This document shows, piece after piece, positions 43,100 to 51,881 of a stretch of DNA of 64,000 nt. This stretch comes from Flavobacteriaceae bacterium UBA1682. Its GTDB lineage: Bacteria > Bacteroidota > Bacteroidia > Flavobacteriales > Flavobacteriaceae. A model generated the notes under the pieces. The model was not told where the DNA came from and did no database searches. It worked only from the letters and a program-made list of their open reading frames with translations. The stretch is from NCBI GenBank assembly GCA_002320285.1, contig DCKE01000029.1:1698-65697 (forward strand), given 5' to 3'. Each line of letters opens with the position of its first letter. Within the stretch, counting starts at the first letter, position 1. Made by a program: the position numbers and the translations under genes.

Positions 43100-44689
43100 T
43101 TATAGTCGGATGATATTGAATTGATGTTCAAGAGGTTTTAGTTCTTCAAATAAACGGTCGATCAATTGTTCGCCGTATTCCTTATAGAATTCAGAAAAAT
43201 TGACTACCCGTTCTTGTAAGCTGTTGTTTGGGAACAAACTCAAATGAATATGACTAATCCGTTCAAGCGCTTCACGGTTGAGCTTTTTCTCTGCTTTGTA
43301 TAGGCGTTGTTCTAAATGGTCTAAACCGTTCAATTGTTTTTTTGCCTGTGCTTTAACGGCTCCGATAAAGGAGGCGTCGGTTTTCAGGGCTATCTTTTCT
43401 AGGTCTTCAAATTGGGCTATCAGAAATTGCCGCTGCTGTTCAAAGTCAAAGGTGTTATTTGACAAGGCTTTACTCTTTATGCGAATTAAATCGTCGTGTT
43501 TTAAAAACAGTTCTTGCCAGCTCAGTTTGAGGCGTTCGATCTTTTTGTTTTGTTTCTCACTAACCAATAATACAGCATTGCGCAACAACAACATCGGAAA
43601 TGCGATTTGATGGTGTTCAAACACTTTCTTCAATTCCAACCAATACGCTAATTCGCTACCACCGCCAATATAACAGAGGTTGGGTAAAATGATTTCTTGA
43701 TATAGGGGACGAAGAATGACGTTGGGACTAAATCGTTCTGGAAACGCTCGAAGTTCTTCCAAAATAGCTTCGCGTGAAAAGACGAGGTTAGTATGGTTAA
43801 TTTTATACTGGTCTTGTTCAAATAAGATGCGTTCTCTCAATCCATCTTTGATGTAGAAGAGATTTATTTCTCGGGGATTTACTTGTATAAAATAATCGTT
43901 TAATAAGTCAAAACTCTGTTGAGTTTTTGCGAAAGAACTTTGTTCACACAGCTCTTTTCGAACATAGGGTGCAAATATCGTTTTCAGTTCTTTGTCATCG
44001 CCGTCCAAAATAATAAGTCCGTGTTGACCAAAAAGGGCATTGGCCAAATAACGCGTGGCATCGGCTAGATTGTCGTGCTCTAGGTAAGCCTTTTTAAACC
44101 ATTCTCTGATTTGGTTGGCATGAATACCAGCACCTAAATGAGAGGAGAACACGGTGAAAACTTTGTCCAGATCCTCAGTGGATAATCTGCCTACGGGGCC
44201 AGAAGCCGCTCTGTTCCATTGGATTTTTTTATCTTCAAATTGAAAGTGATTGATCTCGTCAAAATCGTGATCCTCGGTGGCCATCCAATACACCGGTACA
44301 AAATTTTGTTTGGGATATTGTTTCTTTAATTGTTGGGTCAAATTGATCGTCGAGATGATTTTATAAAGAAAGTATAAAGGTCCCGTAAACAAATTTAATT
44401 GATGGCCAGTGGTTATCGTAAAAGTCTGCTCAGAAAGTAGACTGTCTATGTTTTGTTGGGTTTCTTGAGTCGTTTGAAACTTTTGATATTGTAACTGTAA
44501 TGCTTGATGCAAAACCTCACGATGGGCTTTTGGAAATTGTTGCTGTTTTTCGTGAAATTGATCTCCGAAATTCTCTAAGGTAGGAAATCGATGATAGAGT
44601 TCTTTTATTTTGGGCTCTTGGTTGAGATAGTCTATAATTAACTCGGAGAAATAACCGGAATTTTGATAAGTAATACAGTCCAAAGGCAT
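43100..44689 (-). CDS. bshC: Bacillithiol biosynthesis cysteine-adding protein BshC
   Basis: 529 residues from the ATG at 44689 (MPLDCITYQNSGYFSELIIDYL). Family segments are FTITTGHQLNLFTGPLYFLYKIISTINL, FVPVYWMATEDHDFDEINHFQF, NVILRPLYQEIILPNLCYIGGGSELAYWLELK, and a long helical C-terminal region. It adds cysteine to glucosaminyl-malate, completing bacillithiol, a low-molecular-weight thiol. bshA and bshB are not in the window. A longer in-frame N terminus reaching 44761 is Phe-rich and rejected. Confidence 0.95.
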   Translation of the reverse strand: MPLDCITYQNSGYFSELIIDYLNQEPKIKELYHRFPTLENFGDQFHEKQQQFPKAHREVLHQALQLQYQKFQTTQETQQNIDSLLSEQTFTITTGHQLNLFTGPLYFLYKIISTINLTQQLKKQYPKQNFVPVYWMATEDHDFDEINHFQFEDKKIQWNRAASGPVGRLSTEDLDKVFTVFSSHLGAGIHANQIREWFKKAYLEHDNLADATRYLANALFGQHGLIILDGDDKELKTIFAPYVRKELCEQSSFAKTQQSFDLLNDYFIQVNPREINLFYIKDGLRERILFEQDQYKINHTNLVFSREAILEELRAFPERFSPNVILRPLYQEIILPNLCYIGGGSELAYWLELKKVFEHHQIAFPMLLLRNAVLLVSEKQNKKIERLKLSWQELFLKHDDLIRIKSKALSNNTFDFEQQRQFLIAQFEDLEKIALKTDASFIGAVKAQAKKQLNGLDHLEQRLYKAEKKLNREALERISHIHLSLFPNNSLQERVVNFSEFYKEYGEQLIDRLFEELKPLEHQFNIIRL

Positions 44690-44914
44690 AGTTTGTTTTT
44701 TTGCTAATTTAAAGAAAAAAAGAACCTTAAAGAAAATAAATCGATGTTGGGTTTGAACCATATCGATTTAACATTTTCAATGCATAGTACGATTCTCCCC
44801 AGTCTGTTTAATTGGAGACTTTTAAGTATTTCTAAGGTAGATGGCAACTTTGTGTTTTTTAATAAGCTCTTACTTCCTCAGTTCCGCAGATCATCCTGCC
44901 TTAGGATTTAAAAA

Positions 44915-47407
44915 TCATCGCATTATTTGTACCCAACCTTGCAATTTTCCATTTAATGTTTCGAGGCTATACCAATACGTTCCGTCTGGTAATTCTTTTC
45001 CACTGCTTGATTGTCCATACCATTGATTGATATAGTTTCCTGAGAACTGATATACTTCTTGTCCCCATCTATTGAAAATCACTACATCGGTGACACCGAA
45101 TGGCGTCAAATCCCAAGAGTCGTTTTTGCCATCTCCATTTGGTGATATCCCCTTAGGTATTTTACAATCGTTGTTATAGACGGTAAAGCTGGTTTCAAAT
45201 ATGCATTCATCTACGTCCGGTTTTTCTTTGTCAACGAGGTCTTTTTCGGATTTTGAGCTGGCGTAAATATAGATCAGGCGTTTGCCAAAAATCAAACTAC
45301 TTTCAGGAGACTTCGGATCGATTTGTGTTCCGTCTCCTCGCGGTCCATGCGGTTGTGTATAATAAGCATAGGCTTCGGGTAACAACGGTAGTTGATAGGG
45401 ATCACATTCTTTATTATACTGATCTGGACTCGTTATTCGTCTATTGGATTCTAGCGCTATATGGGAAATGACATAACAGCCCTTTCCATTTTCTAAGCGA
45501 ACATAGACGGTTTCTTCGGTACCATAGGCTACCAGATAAGATTTATAGTTTTCCAGTGCATTGTTCGCGTTTTTGGCATCTTCCACTTCTCGGTAATAAG
45601 TGATTTTGTATTTACCCGATTGTTCCCCTTTTAGTAAAGAAGTTAACGCTCTAGTTAAATTAAAACGCAATCCGTCAGTATGCTCTTCACCGCAAATCTC
45701 GGATATACGGGTCTCGCTAGAGCTTAGTGTTGTACGACTTGGAATTAAATTTAAGGCCACCACAATTGGACATTTTTGATTTAAGGTGATTCTGACGTAA
45801 ACCGTAGTTTTCTTAGAAGGGAATTCTTTGGTATTGCTAATAACAGCAGCGGTGTTGTTTTGAGCATCTGTCAGGTTTTTGTAATATTTAAATTCGATAC
45901 CGCTTGGATCGGATACAAGGATAGATTCGTAACTGTTTAAATCGAAAGTTTCCATTCCATCTAAATCATCGTCACAAATTTCATAGTCAAATTGTGTATC
46001 GGTTACCCGTGGATTGCTGTCAACCATTAAGTTTAAAGTTGCAGTTAGCGCACATTTTCCCTGTATACTTACTCGAGTATAAACGGTTCTGCTTGCTGCT
46101 GTATACGACGTAGGAGTAGGGATAAAGTTGGCATTGTCTTGTTCTGCATCAACTAAATCTTCATAATATTTAAAAACGAGATTCTTTTGATTATTTGCGA
46201 TAAATTTTTCTTGACTGGTCAAGTCGAAGACAGCCTTTTCGGTGTATTCTCTCTCGCAGAGTTCGTAATCAATTTCGGTTTCTAGTAGAGTTGGCGGATA
46301 AATCAGTTTGAGATCGGCTTCGACGATTTTCGCACATTTATCATTGATCGCCACACGTATATACACGGTTTTTAATCCAGAAATATATTTTTGAGGTTGA
46401 GCGATTGTTTTGCTATTGTTGTCTTCAGCGTCGGCTAAGTTTTCATAATATTTGAATTGCAAATCGGTTTGCCCGTTTGCTATAGTTGATTGTAAGCGGG
46501 TTAAGTCAAAGGATGCGCTACCCGATCTATCGTAATCACACATTTCGTAGTTGATTTTTTTCTGCTGGATAACAGGGGATTTGTCAACAATAAGATCAAT
46601 TTTCATAACCTTTTTTAAAATACCGTTGGGACGTTTGACCCGGGCGTAAATAGAATTGGGGTTGCTAGCTGTATATGCGGTGTGATTTGAAGTTAAGGTA
46701 TTGGTCGCCGTTGCATTGTTAGCATCGTTTTCCGAAGCGAAAAAGTCAACAACATAGGTGGGATCACTAGTTTTGATTTCATCAGCGATTTCAGTCAGAT
46801 CAAAGTTTTCCTTACCATCGTTATCAAAGTCACATTTACGGTAGGCTTTGTCCAATAGAATACAGTTAAGAATCGCATCTCCTTCAAAGGATAGGGTAAA
46901 TCCGGAATCTTTGGTTGACCATCTGTTAACGGCAATTAAGATAGCATCACCGGGTTGCACATCATAGTATCGAACCATACCCGGTATCAGTCCACTGATA
47001 TTTGCACTGGGTAATTCGCAGGTTTCTATCGGTTCGTGTAGTGATAGACCGACGGTATATACACCGGTTTGTAGCGGACTGTTTTGTGAGCCTCGATCGG
47101 CAGGACCTAAATTATTGATGTTGGGGTTTAACCAAGTAGCAAAATCATAATCCACGTCGTTGGTGGGTGTAATCGTAAAGGCAAAGGTTGTTCCTGACAT
47201 AATCTCTACATAATAGAGTACTAAAGTATTCGTCAAAGGAATGGTACTGCAGTGGGTGATGAGGTTGTTGTATTTGGTGCCAGTTGGAGTGGGATTGACA
47301 ATATTCTGATTGGAACAAACGCCAATAATATCACTAGGGCTAACAGCCTGACTATAGGAGGTAATGGCGTATAGTAGTATAATTGTAAAAAGCAGTATAT
47401 TTTTCAT
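44915..47407 (-). CDS. Repeat-containing surface protein with type-B T9SS sorting domain
   Basis: 830 residues. A signal peptide (MKNILLFTIILLYAITSYSQ) is followed by an N-terminal beta domain (about 21-180, with a DxDF-type segment VDYDFATWLNP). Then come five repeats of about 90-100 residues, each opening with a C-D/E-rich, F-D/N-L motif: CDFDNDGKENFDL, CDYDRSGSASFDL, CEREYTEKAVFDL, CDDDLDGMETFDL, CGEEHTDGLRFNL. Three also share FKYYxxLxDAxxxN. The C terminus (CKIPKGISPNGDGKNDSWDL to LQGWVQIMR) is the gliding-motility-associated type-B sorting domain, so the protein is exported by the type IX system and stays on or leaves the surface. The repeats resemble calcium-binding modules. Confidence 0.92.
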   Translation of the reverse strand: MKNILLFTIILLYAITSYSQAVSPSDIIGVCSNQNIVNPTPTGTKYNNLITHCSTIPLTNTLVLYYVEIMSGTTFAFTITPTNDVDYDFATWLNPNINNLGPADRGSQNSPLQTGVYTVGLSLHEPIETCELPSANISGLIPGMVRYYDVQPGDAILIAVNRWSTKDSGFTLSFEGDAILNCILLDKAYRKCDFDNDGKENFDLTEIADEIKTSDPTYVVDFFASENDANNATATNTLTSNHTAYTASNPNSIYARVKRPNGILKKVMKIDLIVDKSPVIQQKKINYEMCDYDRSGSASFDLTRLQSTIANGQTDLQFKYYENLADAEDNNSKTIAQPQKYISGLKTVYIRVAINDKCAKIVEADLKLIYPPTLLETEIDYELCEREYTEKAVFDLTSQEKFIANNQKNLVFKYYEDLVDAEQDNANFIPTPTSYTAASRTVYTRVSIQGKCALTATLNLMVDSNPRVTDTQFDYEICDDDLDGMETFDLNSYESILVSDPSGIEFKYYKNLTDAQNNTAAVISNTKEFPSKKTTVYVRITLNQKCPIVVALNLIPSRTTLSSSETRISEICGEEHTDGLRFNLTRALTSLLKGEQSGKYKITYYREVEDAKNANNALENYKSYLVAYGTEETVYVRLENGKGCYVISHIALESNRRITSPDQYNKECDPYQLPLLPEAYAYYTQPHGPRGDGTQIDPKSPESSLIFGKRLIYIYASSKSEKDLVDKEKPDVDECIFETSFTVYNNDCKIPKGISPNGDGKNDSWDLTPFGVTDVVIFNRWGQEVYQFSGNYINQWYGQSSSGKELPDGTYWYSLETLNGKLQGWVQIMR

Positions 47408-47735
47408 ATATCTATAATATCTTTATATAAAGTTATATGACATCGCTTTATCATCATTGGCGTTTATCGCATAAACGCGTTGTTATCGTGGCGATTTCAT
47501 AATTACTTTTTTAATTTCTGTGTAATGTCCACATGTTTTAAATCATTTTGAATGACTTTCATTTTTTTATAATTGTAAGCTATTCAAATATATATATAAA
47601 ATTAACAATATATTAAGTATCGCCTTAATTTTAATGAATTTTGTTGATTCAGCGCTATTTTAGTGCGGTTTCTGTAATTAAGAGCATGGTTAAACTAAAG
47701 ATTAATTGCTTACTTTTGTACTTTATTTCAACGTC
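47408..47735. other. 328-bp divergent intergenic region with hairpin
   Basis: Between the T9SS surface protein (minus) and the radical SAM gene (plus). It holds a perfect 8-bp inverted repeat GCGTTTAT-CGC-ATAAACGC (47460-47478), about 55 bp upstream of the surface protein start and within its likely 5' leader or promoter. The TACTTTTG element of the radical SAM gene is at 47711-47718. The rest is very AT-rich with no other gene. Confidence 0.6.
47711..47718 (+). promoter_or_regulatory. -7 promoter element of the radical SAM gene
   Basis: TACTTTTG (TAnnTTTG). The expected transcription start near 47725 rules out the TTG at 47706 and favours the TTG at 47736 as start codon, with a leader of about 10 nt. 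Confidence 0.55.
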
Positions 47736-49934
47736 TTGGAAACAACAGTTACTTTAATTACACCGCCTTTTACTCAGTTAAATACTCCTTATCCCGCTAC
47801 GGCTTATATCAAAGGTTTCTTTAATACGAAATCCATTGCTTGTTTTCAATCCGATTTGGGGATTGAAGTCATTTTAGAGCTGTTTTCTAAACGCGGTCTG
47901 GTGGCCTTATTTGATTACATTGCATTGAATAAGCGGAATTTTTCTGAAAATACCCTACGCATAGTAGCTTTGCAACACGAGTATAAGGCGACAATTGACC
48001 CGGTTATTGCTTTTTTACAAGGTAAAAACCCGACTTTAGCTCATGCAATTACACAGGATGTTTTTTTGCCGCAGGCTTCTAGATTTAGTCAGTTGGAAGA
48101 ATTGGAGTGGGCTTTTGGAGCTATGGGTATCCAAGACAAGGCCAAACATTTAGCTACCTTATATTTAGAAGATCTATCGGATTTAATTGTCGAAACGGTC
48201 GATGCTAATTTTGGTTTCAGCCGCTATGCAGAGCGACTAGGGCGGTCAGCTAATAGTTTTGACGAGTTGTATGAGGCATTAAATGCTCCACCTACTTATA
48301 TTGATGAGATCAGTTTAAAATTGTTAGAGAAGACCATTCTTACTTCTCAGCCTTCCATAGTGGGGTTTTCAGTTCCTTTTCCGGGTAATCTTTACAGTTC
48401 TTTTCGATGCGCACAATGGATTAAGAAAAACCATCCACAGATTAAAATTACGATGGGAGGCGGTTTTCCTAATACGGAATTGCGATCGTTGACCGATGTT
48501 CGCGTTTTTGAATTTTTCGATTTTATAACTCTGGATGATGGAGAAGCGCCGTTGGAGAATCTCGTTTTATATGTGGAGGGGAAGATTTTGCAAGAAGAAT
48601 TAAAACGCACTTTATTGCTAAAAGAGGACAAGGTTGTATATATTAATAATCCTTTAAAGAGAGATTATAAGCAGGCTGAAGTTGGTACCCCTGATTACTC
48701 GGGTTTGCTGCTTTCGGAATATATATCCGTGATAGAAATCGTCAATCCGATGCATCGAATGTGGAGTGATGGTCGTTGGAATAAATTGACGATGGCACAC
48801 GGTTGTTACTGGGGTAAATGTACCTTTTGCGATATATCCTTAGACTATATAAAAGTATATGAACCCGTAGCGGCAAAGCAGATCGTAGATCGCATGGAGA
48901 CCCTGATTGAGCAAACGGGGGAGACCGGTTTTCATTTTGTTGATGAAGCCGCACCGCCTGCTTTAATGCGCGAAGTTGCTTTGGAAATTATTCGAAGAAA
49001 AATAACCGTTTCCTGGTGGACAAACATTCGATTTGAAAAGAGTTTTACCCAAGATTTGTGTTTGCTTTTTAAAGCTTCAGGCTGTATTGCGGTTTCAGGC
49101 GGATTAGAAGTTGCGTCAGATCGTTTATTAAAATTAATTGATAAAGGTGTGACCGTAGAGCAGGTTGCAAGGGTCAATAAGAATTTTACCGAAGCGGGTA
49201 TCTTGGTACACGCATATTTGATGTATGGATTTCCAACACAGACGGCACAAGAAACCATCGATAGCTTGGAAATGGTTCGACAGATGTTTGAATTAGGAGT
49301 GATGCAATCTGGGTTCTGGCATCAGTTTGCGATGACGGCTCACAGTCCTGTCGGAATGAATCCCGAATTGTTTGATGTGATCAAAATCAATACAGAATTG
49401 GGCAGTTTTGCCAATAACGATCTGGTTCATAAAGAAAAGTCAGGTGCACAACACGATAAGTTTTCCTATGGCTTAAAGAAATCCTTGTTTAACTTTATGC
49501 ACGGAGTTTGTTTTGATTGGACTTTGCAAGAGTGGTTTGATTTTAAAGTGCCTAGAACATCGATAACACCCGATTATATCGCTGGGGTTTTAGAACAAGA
49601 TGTGTTGCCTATTTACAAACCGAACAATAAGGTTTTCTGGTTGGGAACTTCACCTCAATTGGAGTTTTATACCAAGACCAAAAAGGGAAGAACCTTTGAA
49701 AAAGCAAGCATGCTTTTTTATACTAAAAAACACACTTTAGCTATAGATACCGACAAATTGATAGGAGAGTGGTTTGTTGAATTGGTTTTAAAACTAAACG
49801 AAAAAGCCTCAAAAACCCTAACTTATCAAGAGATGAAAGTGGATTTTGAAGCTTATTGTCACGAGGATTTTGAACCTTTTTGGTATTCAAAAACCGCTCG
49901 AGATTTACGCTCCAACGGCTTGTTGATTTTGTAA
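47736..49934 (+). CDS. Radical SAM protein with B12-binding-like N-terminal domain
   Basis: About 732 residues from the TTG at 47736 (ETTVTLITPPFTQLNTPYPATAYIKGFF). The N-terminal half looks like a cobalamin-binding-type Rossmann domain (IVGFSVPFPGNLYSSFRCAQWIKK, KITMGGGFPNTELR) but lacks the DxHxxG lower-ligand motif. The radical SAM domain has AHGCYWGKCTFCD (about residues 355-366), giving CX4CX2C and not the usual CX3CX2C. FHFVDEAAPP, SGGLEVASDRLLKLIDKGV and AYLMYGFPTQT follow, as in the B12-radical SAM group. It is a single gene, and its substrate is unknown. No peptide precursor gene is seen nearby. Confidence 0.88.
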   Translation: METTVTLITPPFTQLNTPYPATAYIKGFFNTKSIACFQSDLGIEVILELFSKRGLVALFDYIALNKRNFSENTLRIVALQHEYKATIDPVIAFLQGKNPTLAHAITQDVFLPQASRFSQLEELEWAFGAMGIQDKAKHLATLYLEDLSDLIVETVDANFGFSRYAERLGRSANSFDELYEALNAPPTYIDEISLKLLEKTILTSQPSIVGFSVPFPGNLYSSFRCAQWIKKNHPQIKITMGGGFPNTELRSLTDVRVFEFFDFITLDDGEAPLENLVLYVEGKILQEELKRTLLLKEDKVVYINNPLKRDYKQAEVGTPDYSGLLLSEYISVIEIVNPMHRMWSDGRWNKLTMAHGCYWGKCTFCDISLDYIKVYEPVAAKQIVDRMETLIEQTGETGFHFVDEAAPPALMREVALEIIRRKITVSWWTNIRFEKSFTQDLCLLFKASGCIAVSGGLEVASDRLLKLIDKGVTVEQVARVNKNFTEAGILVHAYLMYGFPTQTAQETIDSLEMVRQMFELGVMQSGFWHQFAMTAHSPVGMNPELFDVIKINTELGSFANNDLVHKEKSGAQHDKFSYGLKKSLFNFMHGVCFDWTLQEWFDFKVPRTSITPDYIAGVLEQDVLPIYKPNNKVFWLGTSPQLEFYTKTKKGRTFEKASMLFYTKKHTLAIDTDKLIGEWFVELVLKLNEKASKTLTYQEMKVDFEAYCHEDFEPFWYSKTARDLRSNGLLIL

Positions 49935-49946
49935 TGAATTACCCAT

Positions 49947-50867
49947 TTATAGAATGGTATTCAAAAAGTCTGTTATTGTCGGAATTAATTCGGGATGTAA
50001 AGGCAACTTAGGATTATTGTAGGACCTGAGGTTGTCTTCGTCTTTTTCAATATTTTTAAAAATATGGTTCATTCCTTCTAGCAGCACGAGTTTGCTTTTG
50101 GGATGTGCCCGATGTAATAATTTTGCCTCATTTGCTTCTATTTGTATGTCTTTGGTGCCGTTGATGATTAATATTGGCAGGTTTAATTTAGCGATTTCCA
50201 AGGTAGGGTCGTATTTCATCCACGACATGATGTAAGGTTGGTTTATCGGTAAAAATAAATTTTGTAGCATCGGAATCACGTCAGTTACTATTTGCCCCTT
50301 TCTCAATTGGGCAAAAATCTCATCCATCTTTACACTTAAAAAAGGCGCCTTCTCCGTTACTTGTTTGGTAAGAATCTTGTCAATACTCTGTCCTGGGCCT
50401 GCTAGAGAGATGAAGGCTTTTGCAGAAGTTTTTTGAGCTGCCAGTGTGCCTACTAGAGCGCCTTCGCTATGTCCTGCTATAATAATGTTCACAAACTGCT
50501 CGCGTAAATTGTTTGTAATTAGGACAACATCATCTACGGAATTTTCGAAGGTAATGCCTTCGGGCAGGTGTTTGTTTTTGATCTGAGCGATCACGCGTTT
50601 GTCGAAAGTGAAAACGTTGTATCCGTTAGAGGCCAATCCTTCTGCTAGAAATTTTAGGGAATTATTCATCGACATCGGCGGTTGATTGCCATTTCTGTCG
50701 GTAGGGCCTGATCCTGCAATGATTACTATAACGGTTTTGCTGTTGGGAGCTCCGATATATAAATCACCTTGAATCTCCGGGTCTATTTGAAGCACTTTTT
50801 TTTCAAATGATTGTGCTAATAACGACGTTGAAAATAGAATTAGAAAAGAGAGTAGTATTGTTTTCAT
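49947..50867 (-). CDS. Exported alpha/beta hydrolase
   Basis: 306 residues with a signal peptide (MKTILLSFLILFSTSLLAQ). The nucleophile Ser is in IIAGHSEGALVGTLAA, the acid in LILINGTKDIQI, and the His in LLEGMNHIFKNI. IAGSGPTDRNGNQPP is the oxyanion loop typical of the periplasmic group of this fold. Probably an esterase or peptidase-like enzyme in the periplasm. It is the third gene of an operon with a DUF2089 regulator-like protein and a membrane protein (2-bp gap). Confidence 0.88.
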   Translation of the reverse strand: MKTILLSFLILFSTSLLAQSFEKKVLQIDPEIQGDLYIGAPNSKTVIVIIAGSGPTDRNGNQPPMSMNNSLKFLAEGLASNGYNVFTFDKRVIAQIKNKHLPEGITFENSVDDVVLITNNLREQFVNIIIAGHSEGALVGTLAAQKTSAKAFISLAGPGQSIDKILTKQVTEKAPFLSVKMDEIFAQLRKGQIVTDVIPMLQNLFLPINQPYIMSWMKYDPTLEIAKLNLPILIINGTKDIQIEANEAKLLHRAHPKSKLVLLEGMNHIFKNIEKDEDNLRSYNNPKLPLHPELIPTITDFLNTIL

Positions 50868-50869
50868 TT

Positions 50870-51454
50870 TTAATAGAGATAAACCAAGAATTTACTGAGT
50901 ATTTCAGCGATTAAGACAGTAACTACCAAAAGGATAATATGAACGGTTTTTTTTAGATTAGTAGCCGTTTTAAAACCTTTAAAAAGCAGGTATGCAAAGA
51001 GTATAAGCGCAAGTATACTGACGAGGGCAAAGCTTCCGATTAGTAGTAAAGTAGTTGGCGCAGCTAAACTTTGAAGTAATAAATCGGGCTCCTCAATATT
51101 GGAAAGTAAATCATCCGTAATAGCAGTTATTGCATGGTTGATATTGAATAGGGGAAGCAGATAAAAGGGAATTCTACATATAAAAGCGGTATTTAAAATA
51201 TCGATAAATCGCGTTTTTGAATTGATGAATTTGCCGAGTGCAAACAGTACAACAGCTAACAGTACGGTATTGATAATATTGTCCAAAAACGGCTGTATGG
51301 GAAGTACTTTCGTTACCAAATGCATATCCAAAACACCGTCGAAGCGTGCATTGGTATTAATAGCGATAAGGGATCCGATTAATAAGGATACCAATCCGAT
51401 GCTAAGCAGCTTTTTATCTGCTACTTTTTCAAAAATCTGGGTGAGCCAAATCAT
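50870..51454 (-). CDS. YIP1-like integral membrane protein
   Basis: 194 residues with about five membrane spans (near 18-32, 60-72, 88-103, 130-157 and 168-188). It resembles the YIP1 domain family found with DUF2089 proteins. Function unknown. It overlaps the upstream DUF2089 gene by 4 bp and is 2 bp from the downstream hydrolase. Confidence 0.72.
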   Translation of the reverse strand: MIWLTQIFEKVADKKLLSIGLVSLLIGSLIAINTNARFDGVLDMHLVTKVLPIQPFLDNIINTVLLAVVLFALGKFINSKTRFIDILNTAFICRIPFYLLPLFNINHAITAITDDLLSNIEEPDLLLQSLAAPTTLLLIGSFALVSILALILFAYLLFKGFKTATNLKKTVHIILLVVTVLIAEILSKFLVYLY

Positions 51455-51732
51455 ATGTTGAGAGTTTTTAAGTGGTTTATATGCGTGATGATATCGTCGA
51501 GTTTATTGCGCACGGTTGGATAACTGATATTCATATTGGCAGCCATCTCTTTTAGGCTTCCACTGTACAGAAAGAACTGTAAAATAAAATCTTGTTCCTC
51601 TTGGGAAAGTTGAAGTAAAAGGGGAAGCTCAAATTTTCCACTGACCTTGGTTTCACAGTGATCACAGGTCAATTCAGACACCTTTAGTGCTTCTTGACAA
51701 CTGGGGCAACTTATGGGTAGTTTGTTTTTCAT
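51451..51732 (-). CDS. DUF2089 family zinc-ribbon/HTH protein
   Basis: 93 residues from the ATG at 51732 (MKNKLPISCPSC). The N-terminal zinc ribbon has CPSCQ and CDHCE pairs. The C-terminal half has LSQEEQDFILQFFLYSGSLKEMAANMNISYPTVRNKLDDII, a sigma-like helix-turn-helix. It is probably a DNA-binding regulator of its own operon (with the YIP1-like protein and hydrolase). The upstream in-frame TTG at 51753 lies in the promoter and is rejected. Confidence 0.88.
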   Translation of the reverse strand: MKNKLPISCPSCQEALKVSELTCDHCETKVSGKFELPLLLQLSQEEQDFILQFFLYSGSLKEMAANMNISYPTVRNKLDDIITHINHLKTLNI

Positions 51733-51750
51733 ATACTGATGATGTATAAT

Positions 51751-51758
51751 CAAAGTTA
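51751..51758 (-). promoter_or_regulatory. -7 promoter element of the DUF2089 operon
   Basis: Minus-strand TAACTTTG (TAnnTTTG), 18 nt before the ATG at 51732; transcription would begin near 51744. Confidence 0.6.
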
Positions 51759-51836
51759 AAGTATTTTTTAATAATATTTAATATTTTTTTAATAAAATTG
51801 ATTTTAACCTTGCTTAAATAAAAACACAAGGTATAA

Positions 51837-51863
51837 AAAAAGCTCCTCAAAAGGAGCTTTTTT
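51837..51863. terminator. Terminator of the YwqK-like repeat protein gene
   Basis: AGCTCCT (51841-51847), a 4-nt loop, AGGAGCT (51852-51858), with A tract before and T tract after. It lies 19 bp past the minus-strand stop at 51882 and upstream of the DUF2089 promoter. Confidence 0.8.
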
Positions 51864-51881
51864 AAAATTGTTATTGTTTTT

